A stretch of DNA of 64,000 bases from positions 32,396-96,395 of the forward strand of contig DASTXR010000020.1 in the NCBI GenBank assembly GCA_035765415.1, read 5' to 3'. A program made the position numbers and the translations under genes. This DNA comes from CADEED01 sp035765415. Lineage in GTDB: Bacteria > Pseudomonadota > Gammaproteobacteria > Steroidobacterales > Steroidobacteraceae. Positions 18,339 through 26,768 of this stretch are shown here, one piece after another (positions within the stretch are counted from its first letter, which is position 1; every line of letters starts with the position of its first letter). Below the pieces are notes generated by a model that saw nothing but the letters and a program-made list of their open reading frames with translations, was not told where the DNA came from and made no database searches.

Positions 18339-19166
18339 CTATTCGGACTTCGTCCCGTTGCCATCGGAATATTTGACGAGTCCCGCGGCGGCAGCGATCA
18401 GTACGGCCTGAGTGCGATTGGTAGCCGATAGCTTCAGCAATATCCTCTGCACATGGTTCTTGACCGTGAAGACGCTGTTGCCCATCAACGTGGCGATTTC
18501 CTCGTTCGTCTTGCCGTAGTACATCCATTCGATCACCTGGATCTCGCGTGCCGTGAGAAGTCTGGCGGCGCTCGAGGGCACTGGCGCCCAAAATTTTCGG
18601 GCAAGCTGCGCGTATAAATATGGAGTCGCGTAGCGAATCAGTTTGCCGTCCTTGAACAGCAGGCTGACGGGAATACCTCCGAAGAGAAATCCGATGCCGC
18701 GACCGCCCGTGGGATCCAGTTGCGCATGGTAAATGAGTGGAATGCGGCCGGTCGGAGACGCCGCCGCGTACCTCCAGCGAGGCTCGGCCAAGGCGCGCCC
18801 TTGCGCATCGATGCAAATCGGCTCCCGTCTCGCCTGCCACGCAACCGCAAGCCGACAGTCCCGGCTTCCGCTGATGATGCCGTAGCGCTCGATTTCGCCA
18901 GCCGGGAAATCGATGTTCTCCAGCCCGAGAATTCCGGCAGCATTCGCGCTCAGCTGTGCGTAAGCGAAGAACTCATGATGCAAGGTTCGACGCAGCGCCG
19001 TCGAGATTGCTGCGGGGTCCGGCTCACCGTCGATGTTGACCAGGTTGTCGATCAGTTGAACCGCATCATCCCGCTCTTCGTCGGCAAGCCTGTACCCAAG
19101 CGGATCCCCGAAATCTTCACTGCTGGTGGAAAACATTCTCTTCCCCGTCCGTGCTGCTCTTTCCAT
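18339..19166 (-). CDS. LuxR-family transcriptional regulator, EpsA-like (copy 1)
   Basis: A 275-residue protein. The first 200 residues form an unassigned sensor-like domain. The C terminus (about 205-265) is a LuxR/GerE helix-turn-helix: LLTAREIQVIEWMYYGKTNEEIA, then FTVKNHVQRILLKLSATNRTQAV. The overall form recalls the EpsA regulators of exopolysaccharide/PEP-CTERM loci. A paralogue at 54175-54996 shares ILLKLSATNRTQAVL exactly, so the two should read the same DNA site; the recurrent dyad in this window is the candidate. ATG 19166 is used here; ATG 19136, with GGAAGAG before it, is possible. It converges on the cytochrome operon. Confidence 0.88.
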   Translation of the reverse strand: MERAARTGKRMFSTSSEDFGDPLGYRLADEERDDAVQLIDNLVNIDGEPDPAAISTALRRTLHHEFFAYAQLSANAAGILGLENIDFPAGEIERYGIISGSRDCRLAVAWQARREPICIDAQGRALAEPRWRYAAASPTGRIPLIYHAQLDPTGGRGIGFLFGGIPVSLLFKDGKLIRYATPYLYAQLARKFWAPVPSSAARLLTAREIQVIEWMYYGKTNEEIATLMGNSVFTVKNHVQRILLKLSATNRTQAVLIAAAAGLVKYSDGNGTKSE

Positions 19167-19258
19167 CGGCAAAGGCGCGAAGCCGTGTGATTCCTATTAT
19201 CCGCTTCGCGAGCCCGTGCGATGTCAGGCAGACAGGTGATTGCATGATCACTAGCGCC

Positions 19259-19303
19259 TGAGTCGATGTAGCTATTGTTTATTGGATATACAGCAAATTA
19301 GTG
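19259..19303 (+). promoter_or_regulatory. degenerate copy of the dyad element, between the LuxR- and TetR-type genes
   Basis: TGAGT-CGATGT-AGCTA (19259-19274) is followed by TTGTTT. The right half and the CGATGT spacer equal those at 42268-42283 read on the plus strand. The -10 is poor (TTAGTG or ATTAGT). If used, the transcript would begin near 19310, which favours ATG 19382 over GTG 19301 as the TetR start. It is also about 90 bp upstream of LuxR copy 1. Confidence 0.4.
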
Positions 19304-19381
19304 AGTCGATACTGGATGACGGCTAGGACCGGCTCCAAAGAGCCATGGCCGGCGACGCTCGTCAACTCACAGAGTACGCGC

Positions 19382-20035
19382 ATGAGCCGCGAGAATGCTC
19401 ACCACCCCGATCTCGAATTGAAGCGGCGGACCCAGATCCTCGACGGTGCGGAGCGCCTGCGGCGCGAGCTCGGCTGGAGGGCGGTCACAATCGACCAAGT
19501 GGCGCGGTATGCCGGTCTTTCCAGAACCGCCGTCTACCTGCGTTTCCGGAACAAGGCGGACATCCATTTCGCCCTCATTGAACGCGCGCTTTGCCTCGTG
19601 TGTCGATGCCTCCTGCAGGCTGCGGCCGAGCCGCAGCAAGGGCTCGAGAAGGTCCTGGCCATGAGTCGGGCATTTGCGAGGTTTGCGGTCGAAGATCGCC
19701 ATCACTTCGATAGCTGCTCGGAGTTCATGTCCTTGCACACGCCAGGTATGGAACCTTCGCCTAACGAAGCCGCATGCCACTTCGTGCTCGCCCAGATCCA
19801 TGCGTGCTTTGCGAACGCGATTGCACTGGGCCACCGTGACGGAACGGTTCACACCGCGCTCGGAACTCCGGGCGAGATTTCGATCAGCCTGTGGGCTCTC
19901 CTGCAGGGTGGCATGCAGCTCACCATTGTTCGCTCGGCCGCACCGGACGTCGTCCGCGCGCGTCAGCGTGAGTGGTCTGAGCACCTGCTTCGTTTCTTGC
20001 GCCACATGCTTCAGGGCTCTTCGATGGTGAGTTGA
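19382..20035 (+). CDS. TetR/AcrR-family regulator
   Basis: A 217-residue protein from ATG 19382. The N-terminal helix-turn-helix (RTQILDGAERLRRELGWRAVTIDQVARYAGLSRTAVYLRFRNKADI in outline) is typical of TetR. The C-terminal ligand domain contains HFDSCSEFMSLHTPG and a run of helices to the end. The ligand is unknown. An in-frame GTG at 19301 would add 27 residues unlike the family. It lies between the LuxR-type gene and the end of the long minus-strand gene run, whose last gene it overlaps tail to tail by 25 bp. Confidence 0.87.
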   Translation: MSRENAHHPDLELKRRTQILDGAERLRRELGWRAVTIDQVARYAGLSRTAVYLRFRNKADIHFALIERALCLVCRCLLQAAAEPQQGLEKVLAMSRAFARFAVEDRHHFDSCSEFMSLHTPGMEPSPNEAACHFVLAQIHACFANAIALGHRDGTVHTALGTPGEISISLWALLQGGMQLTIVRSAAPDVVRARQREWSEHLLRFLRHMLQGSSMVS

Positions 20036-21786
20036 CCATCGACTCGCGGTTCCTGGAATACCTGCCGCTTGCCGTTCGGCCATGTCACGATGAGCTCATC
20101 GATCGGCCCCGCAGCACCTAGCCCGAAGGTCGATGTCAGCTCGGACTGAGACATATACGAGGACCCCGTGCGCACCCAGCGGCGTTGTATCAACGACCCG
20201 GCGCGCGCCTCGATTCGCGCACCGATCGCATCTATGTTCGGAGAACGCCCTTTCAGTCTGACGCGCAGATAACGGGCGTCCTGGCTCTCGTTTCTCAGTA
20301 CATGCAGCGGCCCGTTGTTCTCCGTGATGACGAGGTCCAGGTCTCCGTCGCGGTCGAGATCGCCTACCGCGAGCCCCCTTCCCACGATCGGCCTCTTGAA
20401 AGGCTCGCCAGCCGTCGCGCTCCAGTCCCGGAACGCGCCTTCACGGTTGTTGCCGAGAATTTGCGGCGCCTGGCGGTAACTCACCTCCGCTTCGACTTCC
20501 TGAATGCGTGGTTCGATATGACCATTGGCCAGCACCAGGTCCTGCCAGCCATCCAGGTCGACATCGGCGTAAACCAGGCCGAAGGTCAACGAAAGATAGG
20601 TGGGCGCCGCGACGCCAGATTGCTGAGAGGCCTCGCGAAAGAATCCTGGCGCCGCCATGCGGAACACGGACACTGGCTCGCGGCTGAAATTTCCGATCGC
20701 GATCGCGGCTTTCTGGTCGTTCTCCGTATCCGCAACATCGATTCCCATTCCCGCCCGGGTGCCTCCGTTCTCGTCGTATGCAATACCCGCTTCGAGCGCG
20801 CGCTCGATGAAATGTCCGCCTCCCTGGTTTTCGAACAAGAAGTTTGGCTGCGTGTCATTCGCCACCGCGATATCGAGCCGGCCGTCGCCATTGAAGTCCC
20901 ACAATGTCACGCCGAGAGCTTTCGCCGATTCCTTGAACACACCGCTGGTCTCGGTCACATTCAAGAATCGTCCGTTCCGTTGCAGATACAGTGTGCAACT
21001 GGATCCCGGATAGAGATCCGGCTTTGCATAACTCTTGCGCTGACCGTCGATGCTCGAAAACACATCGGTTTCAGGCGACCATCGCACGTAGTTGGCGATG
21101 AACAGATCGAGCGCACCATCTTCATCCGCATCGAAAAACACGGCGCCAGTCGACCACGACGGCCAGCGGCGCCCTTTGTCGTCTCGCCAACCGGCATCGG
21201 CGAGACCCACGAGCCTGGTAACGTCTCTGAAAGTTCCGTCGCCCATGTTTTTCATCAGGCGCGCTCCGCCCCACGACGTATAGAGCACATCGCGATGGCC
21301 ATCGCCATCGTAGTCCGCCGCGGCCGCGCCCATTCCAAAACCCGCGAGATCCATGTGCGACTCGCGCGAAACATCACTGAAACGCAGAGAGCCGTCGTTG
21401 CGATACAGCCGCGCGGTGGGGCCCGCGCCATCCCGCTGCTTCGGGTCGAAATCCCGCGAGTTGGTTACAAAGACGTCCAGGTCTTCGTCGCCGTCGTAGT
21501 CAAACAGCGCTACTCCCGGCCCCATCGTTTCCGGCATGAAACGCGACTCCGTACCATCGGGTTTCGTGAACGCGCCGTTGTAGTGACGAAACTGAATGCC
21601 GCTGTCCGCCGTAACATCCGTGAACGCAACGGGCGCCGGTGATTGCGCGACAGAGGGTGGCGGAATGTACGTACTTTGCTGGATCACCTGCGCGACGGCC
21701 ACTTCCTTCTCCGGCCAAAGCACCACCAGCAGTGCCGCCATCGCGACGACAACTGGAATCCAGAGCCACCGTGACGAGTGGCTCAT
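20011..21786 (-). CDS. secreted FG-GAP/VCBS protein with ASPIC/UnbV domain (CRTAC1-like)
   Basis: A 591-residue exported protein. An uncleaved anchor or signal (WIPVVVAMAALLVVLW) precedes a beta-propeller built of FG-GAP/VCBS repeats with calcium-type DxDxDG loops (DYDGDEDLDVFV, DFNGDGRLDIAV, DLDRDGDLDLVI). The C terminus is the ASPIC/UnbV module (IGARIEARAGSLIQRRWV through FGLGAAGPIDELIVTWPNGKRQVF). UnbV proteins are conserved in enediyne clusters, but their activity is unknown. It is the last gene of the long run. Its start overlaps the preceding cytochrome gene as ATGA, so the two are translated together. Confidence 0.88.
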   Translation of the reverse strand: MSHSSRWLWIPVVVAMAALLVVLWPEKEVAVAQVIQQSTYIPPPSVAQSPAPVAFTDVTADSGIQFRHYNGAFTKPDGTESRFMPETMGPGVALFDYDGDEDLDVFVTNSRDFDPKQRDGAGPTARLYRNDGSLRFSDVSRESHMDLAGFGMGAAAADYDGDGHRDVLYTSWGGARLMKNMGDGTFRDVTRLVGLADAGWRDDKGRRWPSWSTGAVFFDADEDGALDLFIANYVRWSPETDVFSSIDGQRKSYAKPDLYPGSSCTLYLQRNGRFLNVTETSGVFKESAKALGVTLWDFNGDGRLDIAVANDTQPNFLFENQGGGHFIERALEAGIAYDENGGTRAGMGIDVADTENDQKAAIAIGNFSREPVSVFRMAAPGFFREASQQSGVAAPTYLSLTFGLVYADVDLDGWQDLVLANGHIEPRIQEVEAEVSYRQAPQILGNNREGAFRDWSATAGEPFKRPIVGRGLAVGDLDRDGDLDLVITENNGPLHVLRNESQDARYLRVRLKGRSPNIDAIGARIEARAGSLIQRRWVRTGSSYMSQSELTSTFGLGAAGPIDELIVTWPNGKRQVFQEPRVDGQLTIEEP

Positions 21787-24755
21787 CGCAGTCCCTCCTG
21801 CGCGTGCACGACGATGGGTTGGCTCATTCGATTCTCGTGTGGATGCGAGTCGCGAAAGGTTTGCGTCACGCGCGGGGCATTCTCGTCAACCTTGTACTTC
21901 TCGAACGCCTTCCTCGTTTCGGCGGCGGCATGTTCGAATTTTCTGCGTTGATCTTCGTTTTTCTCGTTCCCCGCGAGGGCTTCATATGCGAGTGACAATT
22001 GATAGTAGGACTGCGCGTGTTCCGGATCGATCTCGAGCACCTGCAGGTACGCATCCACGGAATCCTGCGCGCGGCCAATGAGCCAATAGGTCCTCCCCAG
22101 ACGCCCCCAGGTATCGCGACTCCCGGGATACTCCTGCAAGGTCGCGCGATAAGCCTCGATCGCCTCATTCAGTCGGCCGGACCGCTCGAGCAGTTGGCCC
22201 CAGAAGAAGGCGACGCGCGGCTGATTGGCCGTCGCTGCGCTTGCCTTGCGCAGCATTTCCTCGGCTTTCTGCAGGCTGCCATCCGCAATATAGGCGCGGG
22301 CCTGGTTGAGCCAGCCGTCGAACAGTTTGGGCTGGAGTTGGGCCACCCGCTTGAACATCTCGAGTGCGCCCCGCGTGTCCTCGTCGAGGAACAACCCAAC
22401 GCCATAATCGTTATAGCGCTTCCAGTCTTCGGGCTTGTCGGACGGCATCTCGCTTGACTGCGACAGGATGGAAATCGGCAGCGTGACATCGCTGTGCGCA
22501 ATCACCGAGATCGGCAAGTCGGGAACTTCCTTGCCTTCGAATACAAATTCCGTGAACGGGCGATTGAACTTGCGCCACTTCAGATCCGCACGCAGTACGA
22601 CCCGCTTGCCTTCCGCGTCACGCGGAACGCGAAAGCGGTAGCGCGCGATATCGGAAGTGCTCGGGCGAATCACGTTCGCGTAAACAGTCGTATAGATATC
22701 GAGCGCATTACGCTTGACGATTCGGCCACCGTGCCTGTCGACGATCACCGCCTGGTAGAAGTGGGAGCCCGGATCCACGTGTTTGTCCGCACGCAAGGCA
22801 CCGCTTTGAAACACGAGCTCGTCGCCTATTTTCGCCGTGAAATCGATCCAGCCCTCGTTGGAATCATTGGTGCCACCGGGAAAGGTATGGCCCACGCCCA
22901 GATTCCGCACGACGACATCCACCTGCACGATTTCTCCAGGCTTGAGCACCGGCATCTTCTGCTCGGGGGCCAGCACTGTCGTGCCGTCTTCGCGATGGAT
23001 CGCGAATACATCGACGCGCAGCTTGCCGTCTTTGAGGAAAGCTTCGATTCGATTGATGGTGTCCTGATCGCCTCGAATATGCGGCAGTGCCGTGTTGACG
23101 CCGAGGAACCGGTGGCTGGCGACCATGCCTTGTTTGGCGCTCACATCGCCACGCACCGCAGCCTCAGGCGCCATGTGGCAGTCCTGGCATGTCTTCGTGA
23201 CAGGCGGCTCGTACCAGGTCGTCGGATTGTTATGGGCGAATCCCGAGTTGTGCCAGGCATCGTATTCGTTTTGGCCGCGGATCCACCTGTAGTCGTTGAC
23301 CTGCACGTCCAGATTTACCTTGTGACAGCTCAGGCAGAATTCGGATTCGCGAAAAACCGGTTTGAGCATGCGCTGTTTGTGTACGGTCGGTTTTGCCTTG
23401 AGCAGATAGTCGTGAACCTGGCGGGCGAGGCCGCTCTTCGCCAGGTCGAACATGTACGGTGATTCTGTCTGGTCATGAATGTTGTAATTCCCGTTTCCGG
23501 TCTTGTCGTGAATCCTGTCGATTGCATGGCACGCCAGACACGTAAGGCCCGCCTGGGATTCGGGCGTCAACGGATCGATGGTCTTCTCCATGTTTCCCGC
23601 CAGCATGATGGCGGGGTCGTGACATCCCCCGCAGAACTTCGAACGTTTGTTTCCCGCTTTCTCGCGGGTGAGCTCCACGGACTTCCGGTAGAACGGATTG
23701 TTGAACGACGCAAAACGATGCGCCGACGTGGCCCATTGGGCCGCGATATCCGCGTGACAACGCTCACAGCTCTGCGCGCCGAGATAGTAGTTCGGTGCAA
23801 AACCCCTGGCGCGAGTCTCGGCGGCGAACTTCTCGAGGTTTGGCAGATCGTCGTGCGTGAGAATGCGGGTCGGGAGATATCCGCCGGTAGTCGTGGTGGT
23901 TTTCGCCGGATAGAAGGTGCTTTCGAGATCCGGATCACCCGGTGCGCGAAATGCCGACTCGCTCCAGGGAAAGGATTCATTGAGCATGCGCGGCAAGCCG
24001 CTCGGCACGTGTACCTGGCCGGATGGAGTCGTTGCGCCTGTCGGGCCTGCCTCGAGGGCTGCGGTCGTCGCGGTACGCGCGCCGGTGGCGTTCATCGAGG
24101 TGGGTACACTCGCCGCTGCAAGCGCGACTTGCCCGGAAAGCGCCGATGGCGTGAGTGCGTACTGCGCCCCCTGGTTTTTCCCGATTGCCGTGCCGGCCGC
24201 CAACCCGGCCTTCGGCAAGTGGCCGGTTTCCGCCACATGCATCACCCAGATCAGGCCGACGCCGCCGGCCAGCCAGAGCGTCGTGCGCAACGTGCTCGCG
24301 CGGGTCGGCGGATCACTGGACAACAGGCGATGTGAGACGTACACACCGACCAGCACCAAAGCGCCGATTTGATGAGCCACGAAAATCCACATGTTCTCGC
24401 GGCTGTTCGCCTCGGAGAGGATGAACAGACCGCTCAGGAGCAAAACCAGCCATACGCCGGCAAGGCTGAAGCCGCTCGTGCGCGTGAAACGGCGGCGGCC
24501 GCGGATCATGCGCGGCATGTGAATGCCGATGAACGCGACGACCACGGCGAATGCAACCAGCCCACCGATGAGGTGCGCGACGAGCATGATCTGATAGGTA
24601 ATTGGCAGGACTTCCGGATCCCGGCCGACGCCGAGCCCATGCGAGGCCAGCGCGAGGTAGATGGCATTACCTGTCATCAGCATCGTGAAGACAAATGCGG
24701 CCGTGAACATCCTCCTCTGCGAGGGGGTCAGCAAACGCAAATCGGCGCGTAGCAT
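21783..24755 (-). CDS. membrane-anchored five-haem cytochrome with C-terminal TPR repeats
   Basis: A 990-residue fusion. Residues 1-190 hold about five transmembrane helices with several membrane His residues, resembling a small b-type or DUF-like membrane unit. Residues 300-560 carry five haem c motifs (CERCH, CGGCH, CLACH, CLSCH, CQDCH) in the cytochrome c554 pattern. A beta domain with VGHTFPGGTNDSNEGWI follows and then TPR helices (about 790-960). The haem and beta parts are paralogous to the protein at 16494-17909. It probably links the quinone pool to extracytoplasmic acceptors. ATGA overlap with the following UnbV-type gene; 9 bp from the barrel gene upstream. Confidence 0.87.
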   Translation of the reverse strand: MLRADLRLLTPSQRRMFTAAFVFTMLMTGNAIYLALASHGLGVGRDPEVLPITYQIMLVAHLIGGLVAFAVVVAFIGIHMPRMIRGRRRFTRTSGFSLAGVWLVLLLSGLFILSEANSRENMWIFVAHQIGALVLVGVYVSHRLLSSDPPTRASTLRTTLWLAGGVGLIWVMHVAETGHLPKAGLAAGTAIGKNQGAQYALTPSALSGQVALAAASVPTSMNATGARTATTAALEAGPTGATTPSGQVHVPSGLPRMLNESFPWSESAFRAPGDPDLESTFYPAKTTTTTGGYLPTRILTHDDLPNLEKFAAETRARGFAPNYYLGAQSCERCHADIAAQWATSAHRFASFNNPFYRKSVELTREKAGNKRSKFCGGCHDPAIMLAGNMEKTIDPLTPESQAGLTCLACHAIDRIHDKTGNGNYNIHDQTESPYMFDLAKSGLARQVHDYLLKAKPTVHKQRMLKPVFRESEFCLSCHKVNLDVQVNDYRWIRGQNEYDAWHNSGFAHNNPTTWYEPPVTKTCQDCHMAPEAAVRGDVSAKQGMVASHRFLGVNTALPHIRGDQDTINRIEAFLKDGKLRVDVFAIHREDGTTVLAPEQKMPVLKPGEIVQVDVVVRNLGVGHTFPGGTNDSNEGWIDFTAKIGDELVFQSGALRADKHVDPGSHFYQAVIVDRHGGRIVKRNALDIYTTVYANVIRPSTSDIARYRFRVPRDAEGKRVVLRADLKWRKFNRPFTEFVFEGKEVPDLPISVIAHSDVTLPISILSQSSEMPSDKPEDWKRYNDYGVGLFLDEDTRGALEMFKRVAQLQPKLFDGWLNQARAYIADGSLQKAEEMLRKASAATANQPRVAFFWGQLLERSGRLNEAIEAYRATLQEYPGSRDTWGRLGRTYWLIGRAQDSVDAYLQVLEIDPEHAQSYYQLSLAYEALAGNEKNEDQRRKFEHAAAETRKAFEKYKVDENAPRVTQTFRDSHPHENRMSQPIVVHAQEGLR

Positions 24756-24764
24756 GGTGGGTTC

Positions 24765-25988
24765 TCACTGCGAAGGACTGAGGAAATACCGCACGAGCGC
24801 CAGGCTCAAATAGCTGTCGTTCTTCAGCAGCGTCAGCGGATCGCGCGGCGATACCTTGTCGAAGACCCGCGCCTGCGCATACAGGCGCCAGTGCGCGGCG
24901 ATTCGCGTACCGAATTCCACGGACCAGGCGCGGCTGTCCCGACGGCGGTCGGACGTGACACCTAACTTCAATTCGGAAGATCGCGCGTCGTTTCCGGAGA
25001 TCCGGAAGCCGAATTCGAGATCGTCATCGAGAAATCCCGGCAGCGGGAGAGGGTCCCGGTGATCGCGTACGTATTCAAGAACAGTGCTGAGATCCGCCGA
25101 AGTGCCGAGAACGCCGACCATCGCGTATTCGATGCCCACCGTGTAAGCATCGCGAGTCCGCTTTGCGGCGTGCCGCCGCGCGCCCTCGAACTTGAACGCC
25201 CATTCGTCGAGCGTGAGCTGCAAATCCACGCCGGCCTGTGACATCAGCTCGTAGTACGGATGCGACTCCGGAATTCCTGAGGCAGGCACGCCGATGAGAA
25301 ACCTGGGATCGCGACTCGTGCCTTCGAAGTACGAGAGACCGATATCCAGCGGTCCCTGAGAGCGGGAATAACGCAATGCGCGATCGAAGTGACTCCGGCC
25401 GGCGCGTGACTCGAACAAGGCTGCACCTATTCCAGTCGGCGGCGCCGGACGCATCGGTTCACCGAGACCCGGAAAGCCGCGAACGCGAAACCGTGGCAGT
25501 CCATAGATGCTCAATGAACCCCAGGCGCCACTCGTCGTGACGGTGAGCATCGGCTGGCCGATCTTCGTTTCCCCAAACGGATCCTCGACGATATCCGCCT
25601 GGTTGATCACATCCACGATGTGAGCAAACTCCGTCACACCCCAGAACACTCGATCGATGCCGGCGCGGACTTGAAACGGCTCATGGGTCCAGAGCCACTG
25701 GAGCTCGCGAATATCGCCGTGCGTGCGCTCCGAGCCATGCTGGGCCCAGCGAACGAAGACCTTCGCGGAAACGGACTGGGAGCCATGGCTGCGAGAGCAC
25801 GACAGCTCGCCCTGGACCGAGGCGAGCGTGCGATAGTCCCGGGCAGGCGCATCCGGCTCCAGGTCCGAATACCTGCGCGCCTCGACGCCGGCCGTCAGAT
25901 CACAATGCGAGGCGCGCGCGCCCGTCGCGAAGAGCATCGCGGCTACCAGGCACAGCGCTCGCCCGTCGTTCGCCATGCTGCGCCCCAT
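24765..25988 (-). CDS. outer-membrane barrel protein, DUF1302-like
   Basis: A 407-residue protein with a signal peptide (CLVAAMLFATGARA) and alternating beta strands to a terminal FLSPSQ. RAGIDRVFWGVTEFAHIVDVINQAD resembles the conserved WG-E... segment of DUF1302-type barrels that sit next to MMPL exporters. It lies in order after an RND exporter and a LolA-like protein, the usual trio for moving hydrophobic cargo to the outer membrane. The cargo is unknown; the PKS product or a lipid are both possible. Confidence 0.75.
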   Translation of the reverse strand: MGRSMANDGRALCLVAAMLFATGARASHCDLTAGVEARRYSDLEPDAPARDYRTLASVQGELSCSRSHGSQSVSAKVFVRWAQHGSERTHGDIRELQWLWTHEPFQVRAGIDRVFWGVTEFAHIVDVINQADIVEDPFGETKIGQPMLTVTTSGAWGSLSIYGLPRFRVRGFPGLGEPMRPAPPTGIGAALFESRAGRSHFDRALRYSRSQGPLDIGLSYFEGTSRDPRFLIGVPASGIPESHPYYELMSQAGVDLQLTLDEWAFKFEGARRHAAKRTRDAYTVGIEYAMVGVLGTSADLSTVLEYVRDHRDPLPLPGFLDDDLEFGFRISGNDARSSELKLGVTSDRRRDSRAWSVEFGTRIAAHWRLYAQARVFDKVSPRDPLTLLKNDSYLSLALVRYFLSPSQ

Positions 25989-26768
25989 CTACCGCGAATC
26001 GGCCAGCCGCGCGGGATCGAACGCCGCGTCGGTCAACCCGTTGCCGAACCTGTAGCCTGACCATTCGATGACCGTGTGTTTTCCGGTCTGTACGTTCTCC
26101 ATTTTCATGGATCGAGCGCGCCAATATCGTTCGTTGAACAACTGGTAGTCGTCGAAAGTCAGCACCTTTAGCAGAGAGCCTTTGCGGTCGAAGTATTCGA
26201 CGCGCCACACTCTGAACTCGGCCTCGTCGATCCAGACTGTCTGGCGGCTGTAACCGGAGCCCTCGTTGACGGGGTGACGCTCGATGACAAAACACTGGCC
26301 ACCGCTGCACGGTTCGTCCTTCAGGTGCCTGTAGGTGTAACGGGCCACCTCTTGGGCGGTGAGATCCTCATAGGCGAATTCGCTGCCCATGAACGGTCCG
26401 GTCTTGCCTGCGGTCGCGATACGTTTCACGCGCTCGAGCGCAGGAAGATAGACCCACTGATCGTCACTTCCATCCAGATGCGTGTGCGTGAGGACCGCCG
26501 TGCCGCGAACATCGCCGGGCTCGTCGAAAATGATGAGCCGCTTGTCCCCACTCTCCGTCTCCAGGATGCGGGCCCGCATGCGCCGCTGGGTCGTCTCGCC
26601 CCGGCTGCTGTACAACGTCATGGTCAGCGTCGCGGTCGTATCGCCGAAGCCTTCGTCGCGTTTGTCGGCCTGCGTGGCGATCTCGAGCCCACGCAGGTCG
26701 GATCGATCCGCGGACGCAAGCGTCGCACCTGCGCTAAGCGCGAGAGTCAGCCAGTACAGAGACCTCAT
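25989..26768 (-). CDS. periplasmic LolA-like outer-membrane lipoprotein-sorting protein
   Basis: A 259-residue exported protein with a signal peptide (LYWLTLALSAGATLASA). The body is the curved LolA/LolB-like sheet of the family annotated as outer membrane lipoprotein-sorting proteins (PF17131): DEPGDVRGTAVLTHTH, DQWVYLPALERVKRI, FMGSEFAYEDL and the final GYRFGNGLTDAAFDP are hallmarks. Such proteins shuttle hydrophobic cargo between an RND exporter and an outer-membrane partner. Its start overlaps the exporter gene by 35 bp, and the barrel gene follows without a gap. Confidence 0.9.
   Translation of the reverse strand: MRSLYWLTLALSAGATLASADRSDLRGLEIATQADKRDEGFGDTTATLTMTLYSSRGETTQRRMRARILETESGDKRLIIFDEPGDVRGTAVLTHTHLDGSDDQWVYLPALERVKRIATAGKTGPFMGSEFAYEDLTAQEVARYTYRHLKDEPCSGGQCFVIERHPVNEGSGYSRQTVWIDEAEFRVWRVEYFDRKGSLLKVLTFDDYQLFNERYWRARSMKMENVQTGKHTVIEWSGYRFGNGLTDAAFDPARLADSR

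Noticed and set aside
20185..21642. Long antisense frame across the UnbV-type gene at 20011-21786
   Set aside because: No signal, ribosome-binding site or motif; the opposite strand carries clear FG-GAP and ASPIC sequence.
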